Shown here: positions 15,673 to 24,061 of the stretch, one piece after another
How positions within the stretch are numbered: position 1 is the stretch's first letter
Layout of the letters: every line of letters starts with the position of its first letter
From: an uncultured Sphingomonas sp.
Lineage (GTDB): Bacteria > Pseudomonadota > Alphaproteobacteria > Sphingomonadales > Sphingomonadaceae
Reading direction: 5' to 3'
Length of the DNA stretch: 64,000 bases
Assembly (NCBI RefSeq): GCF_934560975.1
Contig: NZ_CAKTFO010000005.1
Span: 124,001-188,000 of the forward strand
The notes under the pieces: generated by a model
Seen by the model: the letters and a program-made list of their open reading frames with translations, nothing else
What the model was told of the DNA's origin: nothing
Database searches by the model: none
Position numbers and translations under genes: made by a program

Positions 15673-17346
15673 ATGACCGATACCGCCGCCCACCCCAGCC
15701 ACTTCCAGGCTGACCATGGCCACGCGCATCATCATGCCGATCACAAGCCGGCCTTTTTCGCGCGCTGGTTCATGTCCACCAACCACAAGGACATCGGCAC
15801 GCTCTACCTGATCTTCGCCATCTTCGCGGGGCTGATCGGGGGCGGGATTTCCGGGCTGATGCGGGCGGAGCTGGCGCATCCCGGGATCCAGTATCTGGGC
15901 CACTGGTATGAATTGCTGCACGGGCCGGGCACGGTCGATCAGGCCTATCACCTTTGGAACGTGCTGATCACCGCGCATGGGCTGATCATGGTGTTCTTCA
16001 TGGTGATGCCGGCGATGATCGGCGGGTTCGGCAACTGGTTCGTGCCGATCATGATCGGTGCGCCCGACATGGCATTCCCCCGCATGAACAATGTCAGCTT
16101 CTGGCTGATCGTGCCGGCTTTCATCCTGCTGCTGGGATCGGCGTTCGTGTCGGGCGGCACCGGGCCCGGCGCGGGCATCGGCTGGACGGCCTATGCGCCG
16201 CTGTCCACCAGCGGATCGACCGGGCCGGCGGTAGACATGGCGATCCTGGCACTGCACCTTGCCGGCGCATCCTCCATCCTGGGTGCGATCAACTTCATCA
16301 CCACCATCCTCAACATGCGCGCGCCGGGCATGACCCTGCACAAGATGCCGCTATTCGCCTGGTCCGTCTTGGTGACGGCGTTCCTGCTTCTGCTGTCCCT
16401 GCCGGTCCTGGCCGCCGCCATCACCATGCTGCTGACCGACCGCAATTTCGGCACCACGTTCTACGACGCCAGCGGCGGCGGCGATCCGGTGCTGTACCAG
16501 CATCTGTTCTGGTTCTTCGGCCATCCCGAAGTCTACATCATGATCCTGCCCGGCTTCGGCATCATCAGCCATGTGGTGGCGACGTTCAGCCGCAAGCCGG
16601 TCTTCGGCTATCTCGGCATGGCCTATGCCATGGTCGGGATCGGCGTGGTCGGCTTCATCGTGTGGGCGCACCACATGTTCACCACCGGCCTGAGCGTCTA
16701 TACCAAGATGTATTTCACCGCCGCCACGATGGTGATCGCGATACCTACCGGCATCAAGATCTTCTCCTGGATCGCGACCATGTGGGAGGGGTCTTTATCG
16801 TTCCGCACGCCGATGTTGTGGGCTCTGGGCTTCATCTTCATGTTCACGGTGGGCGGAGTGACGGGTGTGCTGCTGGCCAATGGCGGCGTGGATAATTACT
16901 TTCACGACGGCTATTATGTGGTGGCGCACTTCCACTATGTGCTGAGCCTGGGCGCGGTGTTCAGCCTCTTCGCCGGCTTCTATTACTGGTTCCCGAAAAT
17001 GTCGGGGCGCATGTATAACGAGCTGCTGGGGCAGCTGCATTTCTGGATATTCTTCGTCGGCGTGAACCTGCTGTTCTTTCCGATGCATTTCCTGGGGATG
17101 CAGGGAATGCCGCGGCGTATCCCGGATTATCCCGATTCCTTCGCCGAGTGGAACACGCTCGCCAGCCACGGCTATGAGATCATGGCGGTTGGCATGGTGA
17201 TCTTCTTCGTCAACGTCGTCTGGTCGCTGTTTGCGGGCCGGAAGGCAGGGGACAATCCGTGGGGCGAGGGCGCCACCACGCTGGAATGGACGCTGTCCAG
17301 CCCCCCGCCCTATCACCAGTTCGAGCAGTTGCCGCGAATCGATTGA
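15673..17346 (+). CDS. ctaD: Cytochrome c oxidase subunit I (aa3 type)
   Basis: 557 residues from the ATG at 15673, 13 bases after coxB. Catalytic subunit carrying heme a and the heme a3-CuB centre. The cytosolic N-terminus has FMSTNHKDIGTLYLIF. The His-Tyr pair lies in WFFGHPEVYIMILPG, the two further CuB histidines in VWAHHMFTTGL, and the K-channel lysine region in YTKMYFTAATMVIAIPTGIK. The last heme histidines are in HDGYYVVAHFHYVLSLG. Twelve membrane helices are evident. An upstream open frame overlaps coxB and is not used. Confidence 0.98.
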   Translation: MTDTAAHPSHFQADHGHAHHHADHKPAFFARWFMSTNHKDIGTLYLIFAIFAGLIGGGISGLMRAELAHPGIQYLGHWYELLHGPGTVDQAYHLWNVLITAHGLIMVFFMVMPAMIGGFGNWFVPIMIGAPDMAFPRMNNVSFWLIVPAFILLLGSAFVSGGTGPGAGIGWTAYAPLSTSGSTGPAVDMAILALHLAGASSILGAINFITTILNMRAPGMTLHKMPLFAWSVLVTAFLLLLSLPVLAAAITMLLTDRNFGTTFYDASGGGDPVLYQHLFWFFGHPEVYIMILPGFGIISHVVATFSRKPVFGYLGMAYAMVGIGVVGFIVWAHHMFTTGLSVYTKMYFTAATMVIAIPTGIKIFSWIATMWEGSLSFRTPMLWALGFIFMFTVGGVTGVLLANGGVDNYFHDGYYVVAHFHYVLSLGAVFSLFAGFYYWFPKMSGRMYNELLGQLHFWIFFVGVNLLFFPMHFLGMQGMPRRIPDYPDSFAEWNTLASHGYEIMAVGMVIFFVNVVWSLFAGRKAGDNPWGEGATTLEWTLSSPPPYHQFEQLPRID

Positions 17347-17447
17347 TGCCGGAGGGACGGCGGGCGTGCCGGTGCGTGCGCCCGCTCCGCGCGGGCCAGT
17401 ACGGGCTTGCGCTTTCCTGCGCGGGCGAGATCGCCTATAGGCCGCCC

Positions 17448-18356
17448 ATGACCCCCGCCGCTCCCTGGACGCCTGCGCTGCCGGCCGAATGGCGCGATTT
17501 CGTGGCGCTGACCAAGCCGCGCGTGATGACGCTGGTGGTGTTCACCGCCTTGTGCGGGATGCTGGCCGCGCCGGGCCACATCCATCCGGTGCTGGGCTTC
17601 ACCGCGATCCTCTGCACCGCAGTGGGCGCGGGCGCGAGCGGTGCGCTGAACATGTGGTACGAAGCGGATCTGGACGCACACATGAAGCGCACGCGCGGCC
17701 GCCCCCTGCCCGCCGGGCGGATGGAGCGGCAGTCGGCGCTGCAGTTCGGCGTGGCGCTGGCCATCGGGTCGGTGCTGGTGATGGGGCTGGCCGTGAACCT
17801 GCTGGCCGCCGCCATCCTGGCGGGGTCGATCCTGTTCTACGTGCTGATCTACACCGTGTGGCTGAAGCGGCGGACCCCGCAGAATATCGTGATCGGCGGC
17901 GCGGCGGGCGCGTTTCCGCCACTGATCGGCTGGGCGGCCGCAACCGGCCATATCGACCTGCTGCCGGTGCTGATGTTCGCCTTGGTATTCCTGTGGACGC
18001 CGCCCCATTTCTGGGCGCTGTCGCTGTTCGTGCGGACGGATTATGCCGCCGCCGGCGTGCCGATGCTGCCGGTGGTCGCGGGCACTCAGGCAACGCGGCG
18101 GCAGGTGCTGCTCTACACCTTTCCCATGGTCGCCGCTGCCGTGGCGCCTTGGCCGCTGGGGCAGACCGGCGCCATTTACGGCGTAAGCGCGGCCATCCTG
18201 TCCGGCTGGTTCCTGATCCTGGCGATACGGGTGGGGGTGAGCCGCGAGGCCGACCAGCAGGCGATGAAGGCGGAGCGCGCGCTGTTCCGTTTCTCCATCC
18301 TCTACCTGTTCGCGATCTTCGGCGCGCTGGTGGCCGACCGGATGCTGCTGCCATGA
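17448..18356 (+). CDS. ctaB: Protoheme IX farnesyltransferase (heme O synthase)
   Basis: 302 residues from the ATG at 17448. CtaB adds a farnesyl group to heme b to give heme o, the precursor of heme a for the oxidase. The UbiA-family signature lies in NMWYEADLDAHMKRTRGRPL (about 72-91), and LVFLWTPPHFWALSLF is the typical mid-protein segment. Nine hydrophobic segments fit the family. The frame is open upstream to 17259 but without similarity. The stop overlaps the next small ORF by 4 bp (ATGA). Confidence 0.95.
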   Translation: MTPAAPWTPALPAEWRDFVALTKPRVMTLVVFTALCGMLAAPGHIHPVLGFTAILCTAVGAGASGALNMWYEADLDAHMKRTRGRPLPAGRMERQSALQFGVALAIGSVLVMGLAVNLLAAAILAGSILFYVLIYTVWLKRRTPQNIVIGGAAGAFPPLIGWAAATGHIDLLPVLMFALVFLWTPPHFWALSLFVRTDYAAAGVPMLPVVAGTQATRRQVLLYTFPMVAAAVAPWPLGQTGAIYGVSAAILSGWFLILAIRVGVSREADQQAMKAERALFRFSILYLFAIFGALVADRMLLP

Positions 18357-18475
18357 CGCCCGAGTTCGAGGCGGAATATCGCCGCCGCCAGCGGGCGCGG
18401 GCGCGGGCCATGGCGCTGGTGCTGGGCGGCCTGGCGATCCTGTTCTTCGCCATCACCATCGCCCGGATGCGCTGA
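18353..18475 (+). CDS. Small single-span membrane protein in the cox operon (CoxF-like)
   Basis: 40 residues, MTPEFEAEYRRRQRARARAM followed by a hydrophobic helix (ALVLGGLAILFFAITIA). It overlaps the ctaB stop by 4 bp and shares one base with the ctaG start, so it is translated in the chain. Tiny proteins with a basic N-terminus and one helix occupy this exact slot in alphaproteobacterial cox operons; some are named CoxF and counted as assembly factors. Position and sequence support a real gene, role by context only. Confidence 0.75.
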   Translation: MTPEFEAEYRRRQRARARAMALVLGGLAILFFAITIARMR

Positions 18476-19032
18476 TGGCGAGCCACCCGCTCGATCGCGC
18501 CAAGCGCCGGACGGGTTGGCTGATGCTGCTGCTGGTCGCGGGCATGACGGCGCTCGGCTTTGCCAGCGTGCCGCTGTACCGCATGTTCTGCCAAGCGACG
18601 GGGTGGGACGGCACGGTCCGGCGCAGCCTGCTGGACCAGGCACCCGGCCCGGTGGGGATGCTGGTCGACGTGCGGTTCGACGCCAACGTCTCCCCCAACC
18701 TGCCCTGGCAATTCCAGCCGGACCGAAGGGTGATGCGGGTTGCGGTCGGCGCGCGGCAGATGGCCTTCTTCACCGTCACCAACCTCAGCGACAAGCCGAT
18801 TACCGCCAGCGCGGCGTTCAACGTCTCCCCGCCGCAGGCCGGGCGTTACTTTACCAAGATCCAGTGCTTCTGTTTCACCGAACAAACATTGCTGCCGGGC
18901 GAACGCGTGCGGATGCCGGTGGTGTTCTTCATCGACCCCGGATTCGCCAAGGATCCCGATGCGAAGACGATCGACGAGATCACCTTGTCCTACACTTTCT
19001 TCCCGGTAGCATCGACCAGGCCGGCAAGCTAA
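18475..19032 (+). CDS. ctaG: Cytochrome c oxidase assembly protein CtaG/Cox11
   Basis: 185 residues. Cox11 delivers copper to the CuB site of subunit I from the periplasmic side. One N-terminal membrane helix (TGWLMLLLVAGMTALGFASV) is followed by VPLYRMFCQATGWDG and the copper-binding CFCF motif in KIQCFCFTEQTLLPGE (about residue 132). The conserved VFFIDP and ITLSYTFF segments end the protein. The ATG overlaps the preceding stop by one base. Confidence 0.95.
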   Translation: MASHPLDRAKRRTGWLMLLLVAGMTALGFASVPLYRMFCQATGWDGTVRRSLLDQAPGPVGMLVDVRFDANVSPNLPWQFQPDRRVMRVAVGARQMAFFTVTNLSDKPITASAAFNVSPPQAGRYFTKIQCFCFTEQTLLPGERVRMPVVFFIDPGFAKDPDAKTIDEITLSYTFFPVASTRPAS

Positions 19033-19066
19033 GCTCGGCCGCAAGGACATAAGGAGCGTGGAGCGC

Positions 19067-19888
19067 ATGGCGGGAACCAAGAGCCACGATTACCATATCC
19101 TTCCCCCCAGCCCGTGGCCGCTGCTGGGCTCCATGACGGCGCTGGTGATGGCGGCCGGCGCCATCATGTGGATGCACAATGCGGCATTCGGCGGGTGGGT
19201 GTTCTTCGTCGGGCTGGCCGGCGTGCTGTTCACCATGTTCTCCTGGTGGTCCGACGTGATCCGCGAGGCGCGCGCGGGCGATCACACGCCGGTGGTGGGC
19301 CTGCACCTGCGCTACGGCATGATCCTGTTCATCGCGTCGGAGGTGATGTTCTTCGTCGGCTGGTTCTGGGCGTGGTTCGACTTCTCGCTCTTCCCCTCGA
19401 CCGTGGACGCGGTCGGGGGCGTGTGGCCGCCCAAGGGGGTGGAGGTGATCGACCCCTTCGCCTTTCCTTTGCTCAACACCCTGATCCTGCTCTGCTCCGG
19501 CACGACCGTGACGTGGGCGCACCATGCTTTGCTGCACGGCGATCGCGACGGGTTGAAGAAGGGATTGTGGGCGACGATCCTGCTGGGACTGCTGTTTTCC
19601 TGCATCCAAGCCTATGAATATGCCCATGCGCCGTTCGCCTTCAAAGGCCTGAACTATGGCGCGGCGTTTTTCATGGCGACGGGCTTTCACGGTTTCCACG
19701 TCATCGTCGGCACCATCTTCCTGATCGTGAACCTAGTCCGCGCCTATCAGGGCGACTTCACGCCCAAGCAGCATTTCGGGTTCGAGGCGGCGGCCTGGTA
19801 CTGGCACTTCGTCGACGTGGTGTGGCTGTTCCTGTTCGTGTCGATCTACGTCTGGGGTTCGGCCGGCGCGACGCTGCACGGCGGCTGA
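19067..19888 (+). CDS. ctaE: Cytochrome c oxidase subunit III
   Basis: 273 residues from the ATG at 19067. An in-frame GTG at 19058 lies only one base after AAGGAG, whereas the ATG is ten bases away, so the ATG is chosen. The start MAGTKSHDYHILPPSPWP is typical. Seven membrane helices include EVMFFVGWFWAWFDFSLFP and the FMATGFHGFHVIVGT segment with the conserved phospholipid-pocket residues. The C-terminal AAAWYWHFVDVVWLFLFVSI is diagnostic. It precedes surf1 by 27 bp. Confidence 0.96.
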   Translation: MAGTKSHDYHILPPSPWPLLGSMTALVMAAGAIMWMHNAAFGGWVFFVGLAGVLFTMFSWWSDVIREARAGDHTPVVGLHLRYGMILFIASEVMFFVGWFWAWFDFSLFPSTVDAVGGVWPPKGVEVIDPFAFPLLNTLILLCSGTTVTWAHHALLHGDRDGLKKGLWATILLGLLFSCIQAYEYAHAPFAFKGLNYGAAFFMATGFHGFHVIVGTIFLIVNLVRAYQGDFTPKQHFGFEAAAWYWHFVDVVWLFLFVSIYVWGSAGATLHGG

Positions 19889-19915
19889 AGCCCGGCCCAG
19901 CTTCTCCACCGCAGC

Positions 19916-20557
19916 ATGACGGACCGGCGGCGCATCCCGATCGTTGCGACGATCCTGGTCCTGCTCGCCGTCGGCCTGATGGTGCGGTTGGGCCTGTGGC
20001 AGCTTGACCGAAGGCATGAAAAGGCGGCGATGCTGGCCCACTATGCCGCCAATGCCAATCGCCCGCCGGCGCCGCTTGCCGCCCTGTTCGCGGTCGGCGA
20101 GGATGATCTCTATCGCCAGGTGAGCGGCTATTGCCTGGAGGTGACGCGCTGGCAGATCCGGGCCGGGCGCGACCAGGCAGGGAATGGCGGCTGGCGGCAT
20201 GTGGCGGAGTGTCGCACCGGGGCGAAGGTGCCGGGCTTCGCCGTCGACATGGGCGTGTCCGCATCCGCCGATGCGCCACGCTGGAGCGGCGGACCGGTGC
20301 GCGGACGGCTGATCCTGTCGCGCGAACCGGCTTTGCCGGGGATGGGCAAAGCCGCGCCCGCTATGGCGATGATCGTCAGCACCGAGCCCGCACCCAGCCT
20401 GTCCGCCAGCGCGTCGCCCAACCCGGCCAATCTGCCCAACAACCACCTGGCCTATGCGGTGCAGTGGTTCGCCTTTGCCGCCGTCGCCCTCCTGATCTAC
20501 GCGCTGGCCCTGTGGCGGCGCGGGCGTTTGGTTGCACCGGGGCCGGCGGGTCGGTAA
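19916..20557 (+). CDS. SURF1 family cytochrome oxidase assembly protein
   Basis: 213 residues. Two membrane helices at the ends (IVATILVLLAVGLMVRLGLWQ and QWFAFAAVALLIYALALW) enclose a periplasmic loop, the standard Surf1/Shy1 topology; family members bind heme a during oxidase assembly. The conserved GLWQLDR and NNHLAYAVQWFAFA motifs are present, and GRLILSREPA sits in the loop. Directly follows coxC, in place of an intervening DUF983 gene that some relatives carry. Confidence 0.9.
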   Translation: MTDRRRIPIVATILVLLAVGLMVRLGLWQLDRRHEKAAMLAHYAANANRPPAPLAALFAVGEDDLYRQVSGYCLEVTRWQIRAGRDQAGNGGWRHVAECRTGAKVPGFAVDMGVSASADAPRWSGGPVRGRLILSREPALPGMGKAAPAMAMIVSTEPAPSLSASASPNPANLPNNHLAYAVQWFAFAAVALLIYALALWRRGRLVAPGPAGR

Positions 20558-20568
20558 GCGCGACCCTT

Positions 20569-21969
20569 ATGCACTATGTCAGCACGCGCGGGGCTGCGTC
20601 CGCGCTCGATTTCACGGGCGTGACGCTCGCCGGACTCGCCTCGGACGGTGGGCTCTACGTGCCCGAAACATGGCCGGCCTTCACGCGGGAGCAGATCGCC
20701 GGTTTGGCGGGCCTGTCCTATGTCGACACGGCGGTGGAGGTGCTGGCCCCGTTCGTGGGCGATGCGTTGAGCCGCGCAGAATTGCGGGGCCTGTGCGACC
20801 GTGCCTATGGCCGCTTCGCCCATCAGGCAGTGACGCCGCTGCTGCAGCTCGATCAGCAGCATTGGATGCTGGAGCTGTTCCACGGCCCCACGCTGGCGTT
20901 CAAGGACGTGGCGCTGCAATTGCTGGGCCTATTGTTCGAGCAATTCCTCAGCCAGCGCGACACGCATCTGACGGTGGTCGGCGCGACCTCCGGCGACACC
21001 GGCTCGGCCGCGATCGACGCGCTGGCGGGGCGCGCCAAGGTGGACCTGTTCATGCTCCACCCGCTGGGCCGCGTGTCGGAGGTGCAGCGGCGGCAGATGA
21101 CGACGGTGATCGCGCCCAACATCCACAATGTCGCGCTGGACGGCGGCAGCTTCGACGACGCGCAGGCGATGGTGAAGGCTTTGTTCGCGGACCGCGACTT
21201 TGCCGGGCGCTTCACCTTGTCGGCGGTGAACTCGATCAACTGGGCGCGACTGGCGGCGCAGATCGTCTATTATTTCTACGCCGCCGTGCGGCTGGGCGCG
21301 CCGGAACGGCCGGTCGCCTTCTCCGTACCGACCGGCAATTTCGGGGACGTGTTCGCGGGCTATGCCGCCGCCCGGATGGGCCTGCCGATCGCGCGGCTGA
21401 TCGTCGCCACCAACGTCAACGACATCCTCCACCGTGCGCTGAGCGAGGGGGATTATTCGGTCGGCACGGTGACGCCCACCGCCGCGCCGTCGATGGATAT
21501 CCAGATCAGTTCCAACTTCGAACGGCTGCTGTTCGACCTGCATGGGCGCGACGGCGGTGCGCTGGCGGGTGCGATGCGCGGCTTCGATTCCGCCCGATCG
21601 CTGGCGCTGACGCCGGCCATGCGCGCCGAGGCGGCGGGCCTGTTCGCCAGCTGCCGCGTGGATGGCGAGCATATGGAGCGCGCGATGCGCGAGACGTGGG
21701 AGGGGTCGGCCATGCTGATCGACCCCCACACTGCGATCGGCCTGGCGGCGGCGCAGGCGGCGGAGCTGCCGCGCGACGTGCCGGTGGTGACGCTCGCGAC
21801 GGCGCATCCCGCCAAGTTCCCGGACGCCGTCGCCCGCGCGACCGGCGAGACGCCGGCCTTGCCCGCGCGTGCCGGCGACCTGTTCGAGCGGGAGGAACGC
21901 TACGACGTGCTGCCCAACGACCTGGCAGCCGTGCGCGCCTATATCGCCGACCGGGCAACCGCGGCATGA
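20569..21969 (+). CDS. thrC: Threonine synthase
   Basis: 466 residues from the ATG at 20569. PLP enzyme converting O-phosphohomoserine to threonine. The start MHYVSTRGAASALDFTGV is the typical gram-negative type. PLP lysine is K112 in FHGPTLAFKDVALQLLG. GATSGDTGSAAI and FSVPTGNFGDVFAGYAAARMG are the phosphate-binding and cofactor signatures. A longer upstream frame overlaps surf1 and is rejected. Linkage to the cox cluster is common in sphingomonads. The stop overlaps the peptidase gene by 4 bp. Confidence 0.96.
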   Translation: MHYVSTRGAASALDFTGVTLAGLASDGGLYVPETWPAFTREQIAGLAGLSYVDTAVEVLAPFVGDALSRAELRGLCDRAYGRFAHQAVTPLLQLDQQHWMLELFHGPTLAFKDVALQLLGLLFEQFLSQRDTHLTVVGATSGDTGSAAIDALAGRAKVDLFMLHPLGRVSEVQRRQMTTVIAPNIHNVALDGGSFDDAQAMVKALFADRDFAGRFTLSAVNSINWARLAAQIVYYFYAAVRLGAPERPVAFSVPTGNFGDVFAGYAAARMGLPIARLIVATNVNDILHRALSEGDYSVGTVTPTAAPSMDIQISSNFERLLFDLHGRDGGALAGAMRGFDSARSLALTPAMRAEAAGLFASCRVDGEHMERAMRETWEGSAMLIDPHTAIGLAAAQAAELPRDVPVVTLATAHPAKFPDAVARATGETPALPARAGDLFEREERYDVLPNDLAAVRAYIADRATAA

Positions 21970-23195
21970 GCGCGCGCACGCATCGCCTGGCCAATGGCCT
22001 GACCGTGGCGGTCGAACCGATGGCGGGGGTCGAGACGGTGGCGGTCGGCCTGTATGCGGATGTCGGCGCGCGATCGGAGCCGAAGGGTCTGTCCGGCCTG
22101 GCCCACATGGTCGAGCATATGGTGTTCAAGGGCGCGGGCGCGCGATCCGCCAAGCAGATCGCCGAGTCGATCGAAGACAAGGGCGGATCGCTCAACGCCT
22201 GGACCGCGCGCGACCAGACGGTGTTCCAGGCGCGCGCATTGGCGGACGACTTGGCGCTCGGCACCGAGCTGATCGCGGACCTAGTGCGCAACCCGCATCT
22301 CGACGGCGAGGAACTGGAGCGCGAGCGGCAGGTGGTGCTGGCGGAACTGGGCGAGGCGCGGGACACGCCCGACGACATCATCTTCGATCACCTCCAGGCC
22401 GCCGCTTATCCGGGCCAGCAACTGGGCGAGGCCGTGCTGGGCGACGAGGCGAGCATCGCCGCGATCGACGTGCCCGCGCTGCGTAGCTGGATCGCGGAGC
22501 AATATCGGCCGGACGGGCTGGTGCTGGCGGCGGCGGGCAAGGTCGACGAGGATGCGCTGCTTGCGCTGGCCGAACGGCTGTTCGGGGACATGACATCTGG
22601 CGCTCCGCCGGCATCCGTCCCCGCCACGTTCGGCGGTGGCACGCACCATGATCGCCGCCGGTTCGACCAGTTGCATGTGGCGCTGGCCCATGCCGGCGTC
22701 GGCCACACCCACCCCGACCTCCATGCGCTCAGCCTGTTCGGCAGCGCGCTCGGCGGCGGCATGTCGTCGCGCCTGTTCCAGCAGGTGCGCGAGGAGCGCG
22801 GGCTGGCATATTCGATCTACAGCTGGGTGCAGCCTTATGCCGACACCGGCCTGTTCGGCCTGTATTGCGCGGCCGCCCGCGCCGACGCGGCGGAGGCGCT
22901 GGCGCTGTCCCGCACCGTGCTGGCGCAGACGGCCGAGACGCTGAGCCAGGAGGAACTGGACCGGGCGCGGGCGCAGGCCAAGGCGGGGCTGCTGATGGGG
23001 CTGGAATCGGTTGCCAGTCGTGCCGACCACCTCGCCCGCCAGATCCAGATCCATGGCCGCATCGTCCCGCCAGGCGAGACGGTGGCCCAGCTGGATGCGG
23101 TTACCGTCGCCCAGGCGCGCGCCGCCGGGGCGGCCGCCTTGGGCTCGGCCGAGGCGCTGGCGACGGTCGGCGGCAAGCTGGCGCAGGTGGCATGA
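21966..23195 (+). CDS. M16 family zinc metallopeptidase (processing peptidase-like)
   Basis: 409 residues, the length of a single-chain two-domain M16B peptidase. The inverted zinc motif HxxEH is H47-M-V-E50-H51 in GLAHMVEHMVFKG, and the downstream glutamate lies in ELERERQVVLAELGEARD (about 127). The C-terminal domain has the glycine-rich LGGGMSSRLFQQVREERGLAY. Related proteins degrade peptides or mature exported proteins; no signal peptide is seen, so it is cytosolic here. Overlaps thrC and the next gene by 4 bp each. Confidence 0.92.
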   Translation: MSARTHRLANGLTVAVEPMAGVETVAVGLYADVGARSEPKGLSGLAHMVEHMVFKGAGARSAKQIAESIEDKGGSLNAWTARDQTVFQARALADDLALGTELIADLVRNPHLDGEELERERQVVLAELGEARDTPDDIIFDHLQAAAYPGQQLGEAVLGDEASIAAIDVPALRSWIAEQYRPDGLVLAAAGKVDEDALLALAERLFGDMTSGAPPASVPATFGGGTHHDRRRFDQLHVALAHAGVGHTHPDLHALSLFGSALGGGMSSRLFQQVREERGLAYSIYSWVQPYADTGLFGLYCAAARADAAEALALSRTVLAQTAETLSQEELDRARAQAKAGLLMGLESVASRADHLARQIQIHGRIVPPGETVAQLDAVTVAQARAAGAAALGSAEALATVGGKLAQVA

Positions 23196-24058
23196 CGATC
23201 CTCCACACGCTCGTCACCGAACCCTGGCCCGATTACGGGCTGGTGGATTCCGGGCACGGCCGCAAGCTGGAGCGTTACGGCCGCTTCCGCTTCATCCGGC
23301 CCGAGCCGCAGGCAATGTGGACGCCGGCGCAATCCAATTGGGAGGCGGACGGCGACTTCATCGCCGCGTCGGACGAGGAAGGCGGCGGCAAGTGGCATTT
23401 GTCGCGCGAGGTTCCGCGCGGCGGCTGGCACATGAAGTGGGAGGAGGTGCGCTTCACCGCGCAGAACACACCCTTCCGCCACCTGGCCTTCTTTCCCGAC
23501 ATGGCGGCCCAGTGGAGCTGGATGCGCGATCGCACCGGCGAGGGCGACGAGGTGCTGAACCTGTTCGGCTATACCGGCGTCGGCACGCTGGCTCTGGCCG
23601 CCAAGGGCGCGCGCCTGACCCATGTCGATGCATCCAAGAAGTCGGTCGAGCAGGGCAAGGCCAATGCCTTTCTGTCCGACATGGCGGACCGGCCGATCCG
23701 CTGGATGGTGGACGATGCGGTCAAGTTCGCCGCGCGCGAGCGGCGGCGCGAGCGGCGTTACCATGGCATCCTGCTGGATCCGCCCAAGTTCGGGCGCGGC
23801 CCGGATGGCGAGGTGTGGCGGCTGGAAGAGCATCTGCCCGGCCTGATCCAGCATTGCCGCGCGCTGCTGGACGAAAACAGCAAGTTCCTGGTGCTGACCG
23901 TCTATGCGGTGCGGATGTCGGCGCTGGCGATCGGTGAACTGCTCAACCAGGCGCTCGCCGACCTCGGCGGCACGGTGGAGGTCGGCGAGATGGCGGTGCG
24001 GGAGGAAGCGCGCGGCCTGCTGCTGCCGACCGCCATCTTCGCGCGCTGGTCGCGCTGA
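23192..24058 (+). CDS. Class I SAM-dependent (RlmI-type) methyltransferase
   Basis: 288 residues. The SAM-binding motif NLFGYTGVGTLALAAKGA (about 126-143), the acidic motif HVDASKKSVEQGK and the NPPY-like ILLDPPKFGRG (about 195) are those of the RlmI/RlmKL group of 23S rRNA m5C/m7G methyltransferases. It lacks an N-terminal PUA domain but has an unassigned N-terminal section of about 110 residues beginning ILHTLVTEPWPDYGLVDSG. RNA substrate is inferred. Last gene of the cox-thrC transcription unit; convergent with gltX after 3 bp. Confidence 0.85.
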   Translation: MTILHTLVTEPWPDYGLVDSGHGRKLERYGRFRFIRPEPQAMWTPAQSNWEADGDFIAASDEEGGGKWHLSREVPRGGWHMKWEEVRFTAQNTPFRHLAFFPDMAAQWSWMRDRTGEGDEVLNLFGYTGVGTLALAAKGARLTHVDASKKSVEQGKANAFLSDMADRPIRWMVDDAVKFAARERRRERRYHGILLDPPKFGRGPDGEVWRLEEHLPGLIQHCRALLDENSKFLVLTVYAVRMSALAIGELLNQALADLGGTVEVGEMAVREEARGLLLPTAIFARWSR

Positions 24059-24061
24059 TCG

